Shown here piece by piece: positions 8,735 through 18,554 of a DNA stretch of 64,000 nucleotides. Every line of letters begins with the position of its first letter. The first letter of the stretch is position 1. The position numbers and the translations under genes are program-made. The notes beneath the pieces were generated by a model. It was not told the origin of the DNA. It saw only the letters and a list, made by a program, of their open reading frames with translations, and made no database searches. Source of the DNA: Vibrio marisflavi CECT 7928 (GTDB lineage: Bacteria; Pseudomonadota; Gammaproteobacteria; Enterobacterales; Vibrionaceae); the NCBI RefSeq assembly GCF_921294215.1, contig NZ_CAKLDM010000002.1, positions 1,116,001 to 1,180,000 of the forward strand, read 5' to 3'.

Positions 8735-11700
8735 ATGACCGCGCGTGATACTTTAATGCCGGTGCTGCTTGAAAAAGTGTATAAACTTATTCAAGACAAA
8801 CTAGAGCTAGCTCAACAGCCATTTGTTACACAACTTGCAAATCATCTTTTTGGAAATGTGTCTCACGATGATTTACACGAAAGAAACGAGTCCGACCTTT
8901 ACGGAGCGGTAATCAGTCTTTGGCATCATATCAACGAGAAAAAAGCAGAAGAAGTTTCTGTTCGAGTCTTCAACCCAACAGTCAGCAGGCAAGGGTGGCA
9001 GTCGACTCATACAATTGTTGAAATTGTGGTTCCAGATAGTCCGTTTCTCGTAGACTCGATAAAAATGGCGTTAAGCCGATTAGACCTTGCTTCACACCTT
9101 ATGCTCCATGGGCCAACACAGATTGATCGTACAAAGAAAGGTTCGGTTTGTGGTATTAATAGTGGTTCAGGAATTTTCCAATCCCTTTTTCATATCGAAG
9201 TCGATAGATTAAGTGACAAAGAAACCATGACAGCTTTGAAGACAGAGCTGTTAAAAGTATTGTCTGATACTGGTTTGGTTGTCAAAGATTGGTTATTAAT
9301 GGTCGAAAAGCTGGAAGAAGTAACTAACCAGCTAGAAACTCAAAAGAAGTCTCTTCCGATTGAAAAAGATCACTACAACGAAACGATTAACTTTCTTCGC
9401 TGGTTAGGAGATCACAATTTCACCTTCATGGGTTACAAAGAATACGACTTAGTTGACATTGAAGGTGATACTGAGCTGAGGCCTTCAAAAGATAAAGGTT
9501 TAGGCTTGTTCGCGGATTCAAATCGCGTACGTACTGCGAAACTATCTGAGTTTTCGGACTCGGCAAGGCTTGAAGCGAAAAAACCATATTTACTGATTGT
9601 AACGAAAGGGAATGTTCAGTCTCATATTCACAGGCCAGCTTACACCGATTATGTCGGGATTAAAAAGTTTGATAAAAATGGAAAAGTGATTGGTGAACAT
9701 AGATTTACTGGTCTTTACACCTCTGCAGTTTATAACCAAAGCGTTGCTGGCATTCCGTTAATTCGTGAGAAAGTTGGACGTATTCTGGATGCAAGCGGCT
9801 ATCGCGATGGTTCATATTCTTATAAAGCACTGCACAATATTCTCGAAAACTATCCTAGAGATGAATTGCTTCAAGCGAATGAAGAAGAACTGCTAGAAGT
9901 TGGAACTGGCGTTGTTCAGATGCAAGATAGAGACTTGCTAAGATTGTTTGTTCGGAAAGACCCATTTGGACGATTCTTCAGCTGCATGGTTTACGTAACA
10001 AAAGATCGCTACAACACAGAATTGCGTAGGCAGACTCAAAGAATACTAAAAGCTTCATTTGGTTGTGAACAAGAAGTTGAATTTACAACTTATTTCTCGG
10101 AAAGTCCTTTAGCTAGAACACACTACATTGTCCGTGTTGACAATAATAATATGAACGTAAACGTAAAAAATATTGAGCAAAACTTGATGGAAGCATCTTC
10201 CAACTGGGATGACCGCTTATCTGAAGCTATTGTTGCCAACTTTGGAGAAAGTAAAGGTTTACCACTTTCCAAAGAGTACATGCGTGCATTTCCAAGATCT
10301 TATAAAGAAGATGTAATGCCTGGCTCAGCAGTTGCTGATATTGAAAGACTTGAAGCCTTGGATGATAGCCACAAACTTGGCATGCTTTTCTATCGACCTC
10401 AAGAAGAAGCCGCTGATTCAAAAGCAGTCCGCTTAAAACTCTATCACCGAGATGAGCCAATTCACCTATCTGATGTGATGCCAATGTTAGAGAACTTGGG
10501 ATTACGAGTGATTGGTGAATCCCCATATGAAGTCCATAAAACAAATGGTCAGACATATTGGATCCTTGATTTCTCAATGCTTCACAAAAGTGAAAACAAT
10601 GTTGATCTTCGCGAAGCTAGAGATCGATTCCAACAGGCTTTTGCGGCTATCTGGTCTGGTGACTTAGAAAGTGATGGATTTAACCGACTTGTTTTAGGTG
10701 CATCACTCACTGGTCGTGAAATCTCTATTCTTCGTGCTTACGCAAGATACATGCGCCAAGTGGGTTTCCCATTCAGTCAACACTATATAGAAGAAACGCT
10801 AAGCCATTATCCTCATTTGGCAAAAGGTTTAGTCGAGCTATTTGGCAAAAGGTTTGATCCAAAATCTAGGGGTAGTAAGAAAGGTCAAGAAGATCTGATT
10901 AAGAAGATCACGCAACAATTAGATCATGTAGAAAGTTTGGATGATGACCGTATCATTCGCCGCTATATGGAAATGATTAATGCGACATTGAGAACTAACT
11001 ATTACCAACTTGATGAAAATAATCAACCTAAACCTTGGTTGTCACTTAAGTTAAGCCCTAGTGATATCCCAGAAATTCCGAAACCCGTACCTGCATTTGA
11101 AATTTTTGTTTACGCACCGGATATAGAAGGTGTGCACCTACGTGGTGGAAAAGTTGCGCGTGGTGGTTTGCGTTGGTCGGACAGACAAGAAGATTTCCGT
11201 ACTGAAATTTTGGGTTTGGTTAAAGCTCAACAAGTTAAAAATACGGTTATTGTACCGGTTGGTGCAAAAGGTGGCTTCGTATGTAAGCGTCAACATAACC
11301 TATCAAATAGAGATGATATTTTTGCCGAAGGTCAACGTTGCTACAAACGCTTTATTCGAGCGTTGTTAGATGTTTCTGACAATGTTATCGATGGCGAAAT
11401 TATCCCACCAAAACAAGTCATTAGACATGATGAAGATGACCCGTATTTGGTAGTAGCGGCAGATAAAGGTACTGCAACTTTCTCTGATTTAGCCAACTAT
11501 GTTTCAGAAGAATATAACTTCTGGCTAGGTGATGCATTTGCCTCTGGTGGTTCAAATGGTTATGACCACAAAGCAATGGGCATCACAGCTAAAGGTGGCT
11601 GGGAGTCGGTGAAACGCCACTTCAGAGAAATGGGAATTGATTGCCAGAAAACTGATTTTACCGCTATCGGTGTTGGCGATATGGCGGGTGATGTTTTTGG

Positions 11701-13576
11701 TAATGGTATGTTGTTGTCGAAACACATTCGATTGCAAGCAGCCTTTAACCACCTTCATATCTTTATCGACCCAGATCCAAAATCTGGTCCGAGTTGGAAA
11801 GAACGTGACCGCCTATTTAATTTACCTCGCTCTAGCTGGGAAGATTACGATTCAAAACTTATCTCTAAAGGTGGTGGCATTTTCTCTCGTCGAGCTAAAT
11901 CAATTTCTCTTACTCCAGAAATCCAGAAAATGCTTGGCACGAAGAAGTCATCTGTTGCACCAAATGATTTAATCAAGATGATCTTGTCAATGGAAGTTGA
12001 CCTTCTGTGGAACGGCGGTATCGGAACTTACGTCAAAGCGTCAACAGAGACTCATACTGATGTTGGCGATCGAGCAAACGATATATTACGTATTGATGGT
12101 CAAGACTTGAAAGCCAAAGTAGTCGGTGAAGGCGGTAACTTAGGTATGACTCAGCTTGGTCGTGTTGAATACGCGCTGAAAGGTGGCCGAGTAAATACCG
12201 ATTTCGTCGACAACGTTGGTGGGGTAGATTGTTCAGATAACGAAGTTAACATAAAGATCTTTTTGAATGGTCTTGTGACTCAAGGTGATCTTACAGTTAA
12301 GCAGCGCAACAATATTCTTGAGTCGATGGAAGATGAAGTAGGTGAAATTGTACTTGATGACGCATACTGTCAATCTGAATCAATTTCCGTTACTGAACAG
12401 CAAGGCGTATCTATCGTTAAAGAGCAGATTCGCTTTATCCATGCTATGGAAAAAGCAGGTCATTTAGATCGTGCACTTGAATATATTCCAGATGACGAAA
12501 CTTTGCTTGAGCGTGAAAAACTAGGTTTAGCGTTGACGAGGCCAGAGCTTTCTGTGTTAGTAGCATATGGAAAAATGGTACTAAAAGAAGAGTTAGTTCA
12601 CGAAGATATTTCAAATGATGAGTTTCATGCGCAGCAGCTAACAAACTATTTCCCAACCAAGCTGCGTGAAAAATTTACCAAGCATATGGTAAATCACCCG
12701 TTGAGATCTGAAATAATTGCTACAGCGTTAGCCAACCAAATGGTGAACGAAGTAGGGTGCAACTTTATCACTAGGCTGCAGGAAGAAACTGGATCAACAG
12801 CGGTAGATATTGCTAATGCTTATAGTGCAGCTCGAGAAATTTTCTCACTCGGCGACGTATTAAAACAAGTTCGTGCACTGGATAACAAAGCTGACGCGAA
12901 TGCTCAGTATGATGTTATATATTTTGTGCGACGTACTTTGCGACGCCTAACTCGTTGGTTATTACGTAATAGATCTACAAAGCTTTCAGTTAAAGAAGTT
13001 GTGGAGCTATACAGAAGTGACGTGGTAACCATTACAGAAAATCTCGATAAGATACTAGTTCCTGAAGAAGTTGATGAACATAATCAAGTTGCTAAAGCTT
13101 GGGTAGAGAAGGGGATTAGCTCCAAAGTTGCTAACTATGTAGCGCGGCTATCAAGCTTGTACTCTGTTCTTGATATTTCTTCGGCTGCTAGAGAAACTAA
13201 TCACTCAGTCGAACAAACTGGTAAACTCTATTTCTATCTTGGCGATAGACTTTCACTTCATTGGTTCTTGAAACAAATCAATACTCAAGCAGTAGACAAT
13301 CACTGGCAAGCTTTGGCTCGCGCCGCGTTTAGAGAAGACCTCGATTGGCAGCAGCGTCAGCTAACAGTCCAAGTTTTGAGTTGTACTTGCGACCCGAAAG
13401 AGTTTGATGTGTTAAAAGCATTGGATGAATGGATTGCGAGTAATGAAGTTGCACTACACCGTTGGGAAAATATTCTTAATGAGTTTAAAGTTGGTTCTGT
13501 ACATGAGTTTGCGAAATTCTCAGTAGCGCTAAGAGAGCTTAATTTATTGAACTTGAACTGTTTAACTAGCGAGTAG
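8735..13576 (+). CDS. gdhB: NAD-specific glutamate dehydrogenase, large (180-kDa) class
   Basis: 1613 residues from the ATG at 8735, with GGAG eight bases upstream. The protein has the long N-terminal ACT-like regulatory region of GDH-180 enzymes. The catalytic core begins near LRGGKVARGGLRWSDRQEDFRTEILGLVKAQQVKN and continues through VGAKGGFV and the NAD-binding part GVGDMAGDVFGNGML. It deaminates L-glutamate to 2-oxoglutarate with NAD, feeding amino-acid carbon to the TCA cycle. Full-length and intact, with its own terminator downstream. Confidence 0.96.
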   Translation: MTARDTLMPVLLEKVYKLIQDKLELAQQPFVTQLANHLFGNVSHDDLHERNESDLYGAVISLWHHINEKKAEEVSVRVFNPTVSRQGWQSTHTIVEIVVPDSPFLVDSIKMALSRLDLASHLMLHGPTQIDRTKKGSVCGINSGSGIFQSLFHIEVDRLSDKETMTALKTELLKVLSDTGLVVKDWLLMVEKLEEVTNQLETQKKSLPIEKDHYNETINFLRWLGDHNFTFMGYKEYDLVDIEGDTELRPSKDKGLGLFADSNRVRTAKLSEFSDSARLEAKKPYLLIVTKGNVQSHIHRPAYTDYVGIKKFDKNGKVIGEHRFTGLYTSAVYNQSVAGIPLIREKVGRILDASGYRDGSYSYKALHNILENYPRDELLQANEEELLEVGTGVVQMQDRDLLRLFVRKDPFGRFFSCMVYVTKDRYNTELRRQTQRILKASFGCEQEVEFTTYFSESPLARTHYIVRVDNNNMNVNVKNIEQNLMEASSNWDDRLSEAIVANFGESKGLPLSKEYMRAFPRSYKEDVMPGSAVADIERLEALDDSHKLGMLFYRPQEEAADSKAVRLKLYHRDEPIHLSDVMPMLENLGLRVIGESPYEVHKTNGQTYWILDFSMLHKSENNVDLREARDRFQQAFAAIWSGDLESDGFNRLVLGASLTGREISILRAYARYMRQVGFPFSQHYIEETLSHYPHLAKGLVELFGKRFDPKSRGSKKGQEDLIKKITQQLDHVESLDDDRIIRRYMEMINATLRTNYYQLDENNQPKPWLSLKLSPSDIPEIPKPVPAFEIFVYAPDIEGVHLRGGKVARGGLRWSDRQEDFRTEILGLVKAQQVKNTVIVPVGAKGGFVCKRQHNLSNRDDIFAEGQRCYKRFIRALLDVSDNVIDGEIIPPKQVIRHDEDDPYLVVAADKGTATFSDLANYVSEEYNFWLGDAFASGGSNGYDHKAMGITAKGGWESVKRHFREMGIDCQKTDFTAIGVGDMAGDVFGNGMLLSKHIRLQAAFNHLHIFIDPDPKSGPSWKERDRLFNLPRSSWEDYDSKLISKGGGIFSRRAKSISLTPEIQKMLGTKKSSVAPNDLIKMILSMEVDLLWNGGIGTYVKASTETHTDVGDRANDILRIDGQDLKAKVVGEGGNLGMTQLGRVEYALKGGRVNTDFVDNVGGVDCSDNEVNIKIFLNGLVTQGDLTVKQRNNILESMEDEVGEIVLDDAYCQSESISVTEQQGVSIVKEQIRFIHAMEKAGHLDRALEYIPDDETLLEREKLGLALTRPELSVLVAYGKMVLKEELVHEDISNDEFHAQQLTNYFPTKLREKFTKHMVNHPLRSEIIATALANQMVNEVGCNFITRLQEETGSTAVDIANAYSAAREIFSLGDVLKQVRALDNKADANAQYDVIYFVRRTLRRLTRWLLRNRSTKLSVKEVVELYRSDVVTITENLDKILVPEEVDEHNQVAKAWVEKGISSKVANYVARLSSLYSVLDISSAARETNHSVEQTGKLYFYLGDRLSLHWFLKQINTQAVDNHWQALARAAFREDLDWQQRQLTVQVLSCTCDPKEFDVLKALDEWIASNEVALHRWENILNEFKVGSVHEFAKFSVALRELNLLNLNCLTSE

Positions 13577-13597
13577 TTTGATTTTTAAAGGTTACTT

Positions 13598-13620
13598 AAA
13601 GCCCGCATGTTGCGGGCTTT
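13598..13620 (+). terminator. Rho-independent terminator after gdhB
   Basis: AAAGCCCGCA (13598-13607), three-base loop, TGCGGGCTTT (13611-13620): a 10-bp perfect stem ending in Ts. Confidence 0.9.
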
Positions 13621-13651
13621 GTTAATCCCTAAATACATAATTAGTGAAAGA

Positions 13652-13664
13652 GTGACGTTGTCAC
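13652..13664 (+). promoter_or_regulatory. matS site (MatP binding)
   Basis: Exact match to the established matS consensus GTGACRNYGTCAC (GTGACGTTGTCAC). MatP, encoded here at 25108, binds such sites to organise the terminus macrodomain. It lies in the gdhB-pyrD gap; the rest of that gap (13665-13880) shows nothing else. Confidence 0.9.
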
Positions 13665-13881
13665 AATGGGTAGATTTAACCGTCATCAAACTAGATTGAT
13701 TGCTCTACTATTTGGTATTAAATCTTTGAGGTGAAGAGAAAGTAAGATACATGGATAATATTGAAATTAATAAATGGTTTCAGAAGTTAAACAAATAGGG
13801 TACTAGTTGTAACTAATTGAGTGTAAAAGCTCTAACTCGAGCTTCTAAAATAATTATTTTGGCCTTAAATTAAAATTTGAA

Positions 13882-13943
13882 TTGAATTAAAACCAAAATA
13901 CGTAAATAATATTGTCCCGTTTAGACGGGATTTTATCGGAGGC
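13882..13943 (+). promoter_or_regulatory. pyrD promoter and leader hairpin
   Basis: TTGAAT (13882-13887) and AATAAT (13905-13910) are spaced 17 bases. Transcription would start at the CCCG run 13916-13919. CCCGT (13916-13920) can pair with ACGGG (13925-13929) across a TTAG loop, just before the ribosome site CGGAGG. This resembles the E. coli pyrC/pyrD leaders, where nucleotide-dependent start-site choice decides whether a 5' hairpin forms. The control mechanism is inference. Confidence 0.45.
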
Positions 13944-13946
13944 ACA

Positions 13947-14957
13947 ATGCTTTACCGTATAGCAAGAACAGGCTTTTTTCAACTCGATGCCGAGAAGGCA
14001 CACGACCTTGCAATTCAAAACTTCAAACGCTTTACTGGCACACCACTTGACATCTTTTATCGTCAACAACTTCCAAATCGCCCAGTCGAATGCATGGGAC
14101 TAACCTTTAGAAACCCAGTAGGGTTGGCTGCCGGCTTGGATAAAAACGGTGAGTGTATAGAAGCATTTGATGCTATGGGCTTTGGTTACGTCGAAGTTGG
14201 CACGGTTACGCCACGTCCACAACCTGGAAATGACAAACCAAGATTATTCCGTCTTATTGAGGCCGAAGGAATTATCAACCGTATGGGGTTCAATAACCTA
14301 GGTGTTGATAATCTAGTAGACAATATTAAGAAGTCGAAGTTTAACTGTTTACTCGGTATTAACATTGGCAAAAATAAAGACACGCCAATCGAGCAGGGAG
14401 TTGAAGATTACCTTATTTGTATGGATAAGGTTTATCAGTATGCTGATTATATCGCGGTCAACATTTCATCTCCAAACACTCCGGATTTAAGAAGTCTTCA
14501 ATATGGTGAAGCTCTTGATGAGTTGTTATCAGCATTGAAGTCAAAGCAGAAAAAACTCGAAGATATCCACGGGAAATATGTACCTATCGCACTAAAGATC
14601 GCACCAGATCTAAGTGATAAAGAAATCAGCCAAATCTGCCAATCCCTCGTTAAGCATGAGATTGATGGTGTGATTGCAACCAACACAACATTAGATCGTT
14701 CGTTGGTTGAAGGTATGAAAAATGCTAATGAAACCGGTGGTTTAAGTGGGCGTCCTCTAACACTAAGAAGCACAGAAGTAGTAAGGCTTCTTCACAAAGA
14801 ACTAGATGGTAAGCTGCCAATCGTCGGAGTAGGTGGTATCGATTCTTATGTTTCGGCAAAAGAAAAACTTATGGCTGGAGCTAGTTTAGTTCAAGTATAT
14901 TCTGGGTTTATATTTAAAGGTCCATCATTGGTAAAAGATATAGTTAAAAACCTTTAG
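13947..14957 (+). CDS. pyrD: Dihydroorotate dehydrogenase, class 2 (quinone-linked)
   Basis: 336 residues, the usual length. The membrane-binding N-terminal helix segment, [61 protein letters not shown] and the C-terminal [12 protein letters not shown]-phosphate loop are all present. It oxidises dihydroorotate to orotate with quinone at the inner membrane (pyrimidine synthesis). Ribosome site CGGAGG four bases before the ATG. Confidence 0.97.
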   Translation: MLYRIARTGFFQLDAEKAHDLAIQNFKRFTGTPLDIFYRQQLPNRPVECMGLTFRNPVGLAAGLDKNGECIEAFDAMGFGYVEVGTVTPRPQPGNDKPRLFRLIEAEGIINRMGFNNLGVDNLVDNIKKSKFNCLLGINIGKNKDTPIEQGVEDYLICMDKVYQYADYIAVNISSPNTPDLRSLQYGEALDELLSALKSKQKKLEDIHGKYVPIALKIAPDLSDKEISQICQSLVKHEIDGVIATNTTLDRSLVEGMKNANETGGLSGRPLTLRSTEVVRLLHKELDGKLPIVGVGGIDSYVSAKEKLMAGASLVQVYSGFIFKGPSLVKDIVKNL

Positions 14958-14977
14958 AATAAATCAGTAATTTTTAG

Positions 14978-14990
14978 GTGACGCTGTCAC
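14978..14990 (+). promoter_or_regulatory. matS site (MatP binding)
   Basis: GTGACGCTGTCAC, an exact match to GTGACRNYGTCAC, 1.3 kb from the previous site. Confidence 0.9.
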
Positions 14991-15031
14991 GCTAAGATGA
15001 TATAAATAAGTCATTAATTTTCAAGAAATTG

Positions 15032-15069
15032 AAGAGGAACAGCTTGAAGCTTTTCCTCTTTTTTTTTAT
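15032..15069 (+). terminator. Rho-independent terminator after pyrD
   Basis: AAGAGGAA (15032-15039) pairs with TTCCTCTT (15053-15060), with an inner AGCTT/AAGCT stem, followed by a run of eight or more Ts. Confidence 0.9.
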
Positions 15070-15153
15070 TCAATCCTTCATAGAATTACAAAGTGTTATA
15101 TAGGTGCTCAATTGATGCCTCTATTTGATAACAGAAAAGAGTGATTAGGAACG

Positions 15154-15696
15154 ATGTTGAAACCAAGTGATAAATGGACTTGGTACTATGACGAAGGAGA
15201 GGGCCATTTGATGCTCGATCTGGGGGATGACATAGTATTTAAGACCAATCTGCCTAAAAAGCTGTTAGTAGATTGTGCTTTCGGTATCAATGAATTTTCT
15301 GTTGACGATGCGTCTTCTTTCCAAACGTTCAGAGAACAAATCGCGACATTGGATATAACCGAACCAAGACAAGCCGAATTGACGCTTTACTGCGTAGCGG
15401 CAAAAAGATTTCATAAGACAGTCCAACCAAGAAGTTGGTTTTTTGACCGCTCTAATAATGGCGATGCTCCAGAAGAAGGGGATATCGTATATTTAGAGAA
15501 CCAACATAATAGTGGGTATTTTATTGTGTTGGATGTGGGCGAGTCTGCAAGCTTGTGTTCGTATATTGATTTAGAAGAATACATATTGGCTCCAAGTAAG
15601 GAGCTTCAATTTGGCCAAGCAATAAAAGTGATGCATGACCGCCTGACTGTCACTGGCAAAGTTCATGCTCGTCAACAAGTGTTTATGGCTGGATAA
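15154..15696 (+). CDS. zapC: Cell division protein ZapC
   Basis: 180 residues. The N-terminus (KPSDKWTWYYDEGEGHLMLDLGDDIVFKT) and the C-terminal LQFGQAIKVMHDRL match ZapC (E. coli YcbW), as does the length. ZapC binds FtsZ filaments at the division ring in the cytoplasm and promotes bundling. It sits downstream of pyrD as in enterics. Flanked by terminators, so probably a single-gene unit. Confidence 0.92.
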   Translation: MLKPSDKWTWYYDEGEGHLMLDLGDDIVFKTNLPKKLLVDCAFGINEFSVDDASSFQTFREQIATLDITEPRQAELTLYCVAAKRFHKTVQPRSWFFDRSNNGDAPEEGDIVYLENQHNSGYFIVLDVGESASLCSYIDLEEYILAPSKELQFGQAIKVMHDRLTVTGKVHARQQVFMAG

Positions 15697-15724
15697 AAAT
15701 TCGTTCCTTTGCTTTATTTTATAT

Positions 15725-15746
15725 CGGCCTTCGGGCCGTTTTTTTT
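15725..15746 (+). terminator. Rho-independent terminator after zapC
   Basis: CGGCC, tetraloop TTCG, GGCCG, then eight Ts. Confidence 0.95.
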
Positions 15747-16156
15747 ATCCAGGAAACTATCCTATCAACCAATCTCCTTCAAAAGTGCTCCTCAATACTT
15801 TGTGTTGATTCATTCATTGAGTCAATTTTTGTTCATTTTTCGTAACGAAAGTTATCGATTCGACTAAAGTAGAACAGCATCTATCGAGCAGAATCGTTCG
15901 ATTTATTCCTCATTTAATTCGATTTGTCATAAACTTACCAACATAAATTGTAATTGGTATATACCAAAGTTGGCGTGAATAAAGATGCATTATGAGATTT
16001 TGTTGGGGACAACGTTATTGCCAATATATTGAGCTAAAAGAATTTTGTGCGGTTGATGAATGTGGAATCTAATGTCGCCTTAAAAGGCATGTTTGATTTC
16101 ATCATTAAACAATGTCGGGTATAATCCGTCGTCATTTAATTGTATTTTGTAGTGTC
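15747..16156. other. Intergenic region before rlmKL
   Basis: About 410 A/T-rich bases. I see no ORF or RNA gene. It presumably holds the rlmKL promoter, but no convincing -35/-10 pair stands out. Confidence 0.5.
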
Positions 16157-18298
16157 ATGCATCAATATCTTGCAGTAACATCTAATGGGCTAGAGAACCT
16201 ACTAGCCGAAGAGTTGACAGAACTCGGTATTTCCAACCCAAAACCAGTTCAGGCTGGAGTCAAATTTAAAGCAACCAACGAACAGGTATATCGCTGTTGT
16301 TTATGGAGTCGGTTAGCTTCGCGTTTCGTCCGTGTACTGTCAGAATTTACCTGCCAAGATGACATGGATCTATACCTCTCTGCCACCTCAATCAATTGGG
16401 TTAATTCGTTTCATAGTACCAAGAAGTTTATTGTTGATTTCAATGGTACCAACCGCGAGATTCGCAACAGTCAATATGGTGCGATGAAGGTTAAAGATGC
16501 AGTTGTAGACAGCTTCGAAAAGAAAAATTTACCTAGACCTTCTATAAGTAAAGAAAGGCCTGACTTACGTATTCATGTTCGTTTGCATCGTGATAAAGCT
16601 CTAATCGGTATCGATATGGTTGGTGGAGGTCTTCACCAGCGAGGTTATCGACCGGCATCTGGAAGAGCACCACTACGAGAAACTTTAGCAACGGCCATTA
16701 TCTTAAGAAGTGGATGGGATAAAAGTAGATCGCTTTTAGACCCTATGTGTGGATCTGGAACCTTGTTGATTGAAGCTGCGATGATTGCGAGCAATATGGC
16801 TCCTGGATTGAAGCGTGAGAGATGGGGGTTTGAGGCGCTAGAAGACTTCCAACCTGAGTCTTGGGCGGAGATAAAATCCGAAGCAAATATTCAAGGCAGA
16901 CGTGGTGTCAAGAAAGTTGACTGCAAGTTTTATGGCTTCGATAACGATGCGAAAGTATTAAAGATCGCACAAGATAATGCACGTCGCGCGGGTGTAGATT
17001 CGCTTATCGAATTTAAACAAGCAGATGCGTCGACGTTGACTCGACCAGCAGATTTCGAAACGGGTGTGATTGTCTCGAACCCACCTTATGGTGAAAGATT
17101 GGGTACACAGCCTGGTTTAATTGCTTTGTACACTACTTTCGGTGCTCAACTGAAATCTGAATTTGGCGGTTCAAGCGCTTCAATATTCTCAAGCTCTAAT
17201 GAATTGTTGAGCTGTTTGCGTATGCGTGCTGACAAACAGTTTAAGTTGAACAATGGTGCGTTACAATGTCACCAGAAGAACTATCTAATTTCTACGCATA
17301 CGAATTCTTCCGAGCAAAAGTCCAATGGGGGAGAGCCTCAGCAATCTTCAGTAGTTGCTCCTGATTTTTCCAATCGCCTCAAAAAGAACATCACGAAAAT
17401 TGGTAAATGGGCGAGAAAAGAAGCGTTAGATTGCTATCGAATCTATGACGCCGACTTACCTGAATATAACGTTGCTATCGATCTTTACCAAGATCATCTA
17501 GTTATTCAAGAATACGCAGCGCCAAAAGATATTCCTGAAGAAAAAGCCAGCCGCAGACTTACCGATATCATACGAGCTGCAATTAATGTAACTGGTATTG
17601 ATGCAAATAAAGTCGTACTAAAAGTACGCCAAAAACAAAAAGGCCGCTCGCAATATCAGAAACTGAGTAGTGAATCTGAACAAATAACGGCAAACGAGTA
17701 CGGTGTAAAGCTGATCGTTAACCTTTATGACTACTTAGATACCGGATTGTTCCTAGATCATAAGCTCACTCGAAAAATGTTGGGTGAAATGGCGAGTGGA
17801 ACGGATTTTCTGAATTTATTCGCATATACAGGCTCTGCTACTGTTCACGCAGCATGTGGTGGGGCGAAGTCTACAACAACAGTTGATATGTCGAAAACAT
17901 ACCTTGACTGGGCCAAGGAAAATATGAAGCTTAATGGACAAGTTGGGCGACAACATTCCTATGAGCAAGCGGATTGTTTACAGTGGCTTGAAAATACAAA
18001 TAAGAAATTCGACCTTATCTTTATCGACCCGCCAACGTTCTCAAACTCAAAACGAATGGAGCAGACATTCGACGTTCAGCGTGACCATATCTTGTTGATG
18101 AAGAATTTAAAGCGAATTCTCAAAGATGGTGGTACAGTCGTATTTTCCAATAACAAACGTCACTTCAAAATGGATGTCGATGGTCTATCTGAGCTAGGGC
18201 TTGATGCGAAAAATATCTCGAACAAAACGCTTCCGCTCGATTTTTCTAGAAACAAGCACATCCACAATTGTTGGGTAATTACACATAAATCGTGTTAA
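16157..18298 (+). CDS. rlmL: Bifunctional 23S rRNA methyltransferase RlmKL
   Basis: 713 residues from ATG 16157, close to the E. coli length (702). Order: N-terminal ferredoxin-like/THUMP domain, RlmL methyltransferase ([25 protein letters not shown]) and C-terminal RlmK methyltransferase ([27 protein letters not shown]). RlmL makes m2G2445 and RlmK m7G2069 in 23S rRNA. An in-frame ATG at 16112 would add a poorly conserved extension, and neither start has a good ribosome site. Followed four bases later by the glutaredoxin-like gene. Confidence 0.95.
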   Translation: MHQYLAVTSNGLENLLAEELTELGISNPKPVQAGVKFKATNEQVYRCCLWSRLASRFVRVLSEFTCQDDMDLYLSATSINWVNSFHSTKKFIVDFNGTNREIRNSQYGAMKVKDAVVDSFEKKNLPRPSISKERPDLRIHVRLHRDKALIGIDMVGGGLHQRGYRPASGRAPLRETLATAIILRSGWDKSRSLLDPMCGSGTLLIEAAMIASNMAPGLKRERWGFEALEDFQPESWAEIKSEANIQGRRGVKKVDCKFYGFDNDAKVLKIAQDNARRAGVDSLIEFKQADASTLTRPADFETGVIVSNPPYGERLGTQPGLIALYTTFGAQLKSEFGGSSASIFSSSNELLSCLRMRADKQFKLNNGALQCHQKNYLISTHTNSSEQKSNGGEPQQSSVVAPDFSNRLKKNITKIGKWARKEALDCYRIYDADLPEYNVAIDLYQDHLVIQEYAAPKDIPEEKASRRLTDIIRAAINVTGIDANKVVLKVRQKQKGRSQYQKLSSESEQITANEYGVKLIVNLYDYLDTGLFLDHKLTRKMLGEMASGTDFLNLFAYTGSATVHAACGGAKSTTTVDMSKTYLDWAKENMKLNGQVGRQHSYEQADCLQWLENTNKKFDLIFIDPPTFSNSKRMEQTFDVQRDHILLMKNLKRILKDGGTVVFSNNKRHFKMDVDGLSELGLDAKNISNKTLPLDFSRNKHIHNCWVITHKSC

Positions 18299-18302
18299 CT
18301 CT

Positions 18303-18554
18303 ATGGATAAAATGCTTACTTTGTACAGCACAGAAGGGTGCCATTTATGTGAAATGGCACTTGAACTGATTGATCAGCTTAATCTGCTACGGGCAACGGA
18401 TGTCGTCGATATAGCATTTAACGATGAGCTATTTCAACGTTACGGCGTCACTATTCCAGTCATTGCATTCCAAGATACTGAGCTAAATTGGCCTTTCGAC
18501 TTAAAACAACTACAACAATGGTTAGATAAACATGGCATTACTTACAATTCATAA
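18303..18554 (+). CDS. Glutaredoxin-like thioredoxin-fold protein (DUF836 type)
   Basis: 83 residues with CHLC near the N-terminus (LYSTEGCHLCEMAL), the hallmark of small DUF836/glutaredoxin-like proteins, and a cis-proline-like VTIPVI stretch. Substrate unknown. It overlaps the uup start by 23 bases, implying translational coupling in an rlmKL-grx-uup operon, an arrangement I associate with gamma-proteobacteria. Confidence 0.85.
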   Translation: MDKMLTLYSTEGCHLCEMALELIDQLNLLRATDVVDIAFNDELFQRYGVTIPVIAFQDTELNWPFDLKQLQQWLDKHGITYNS

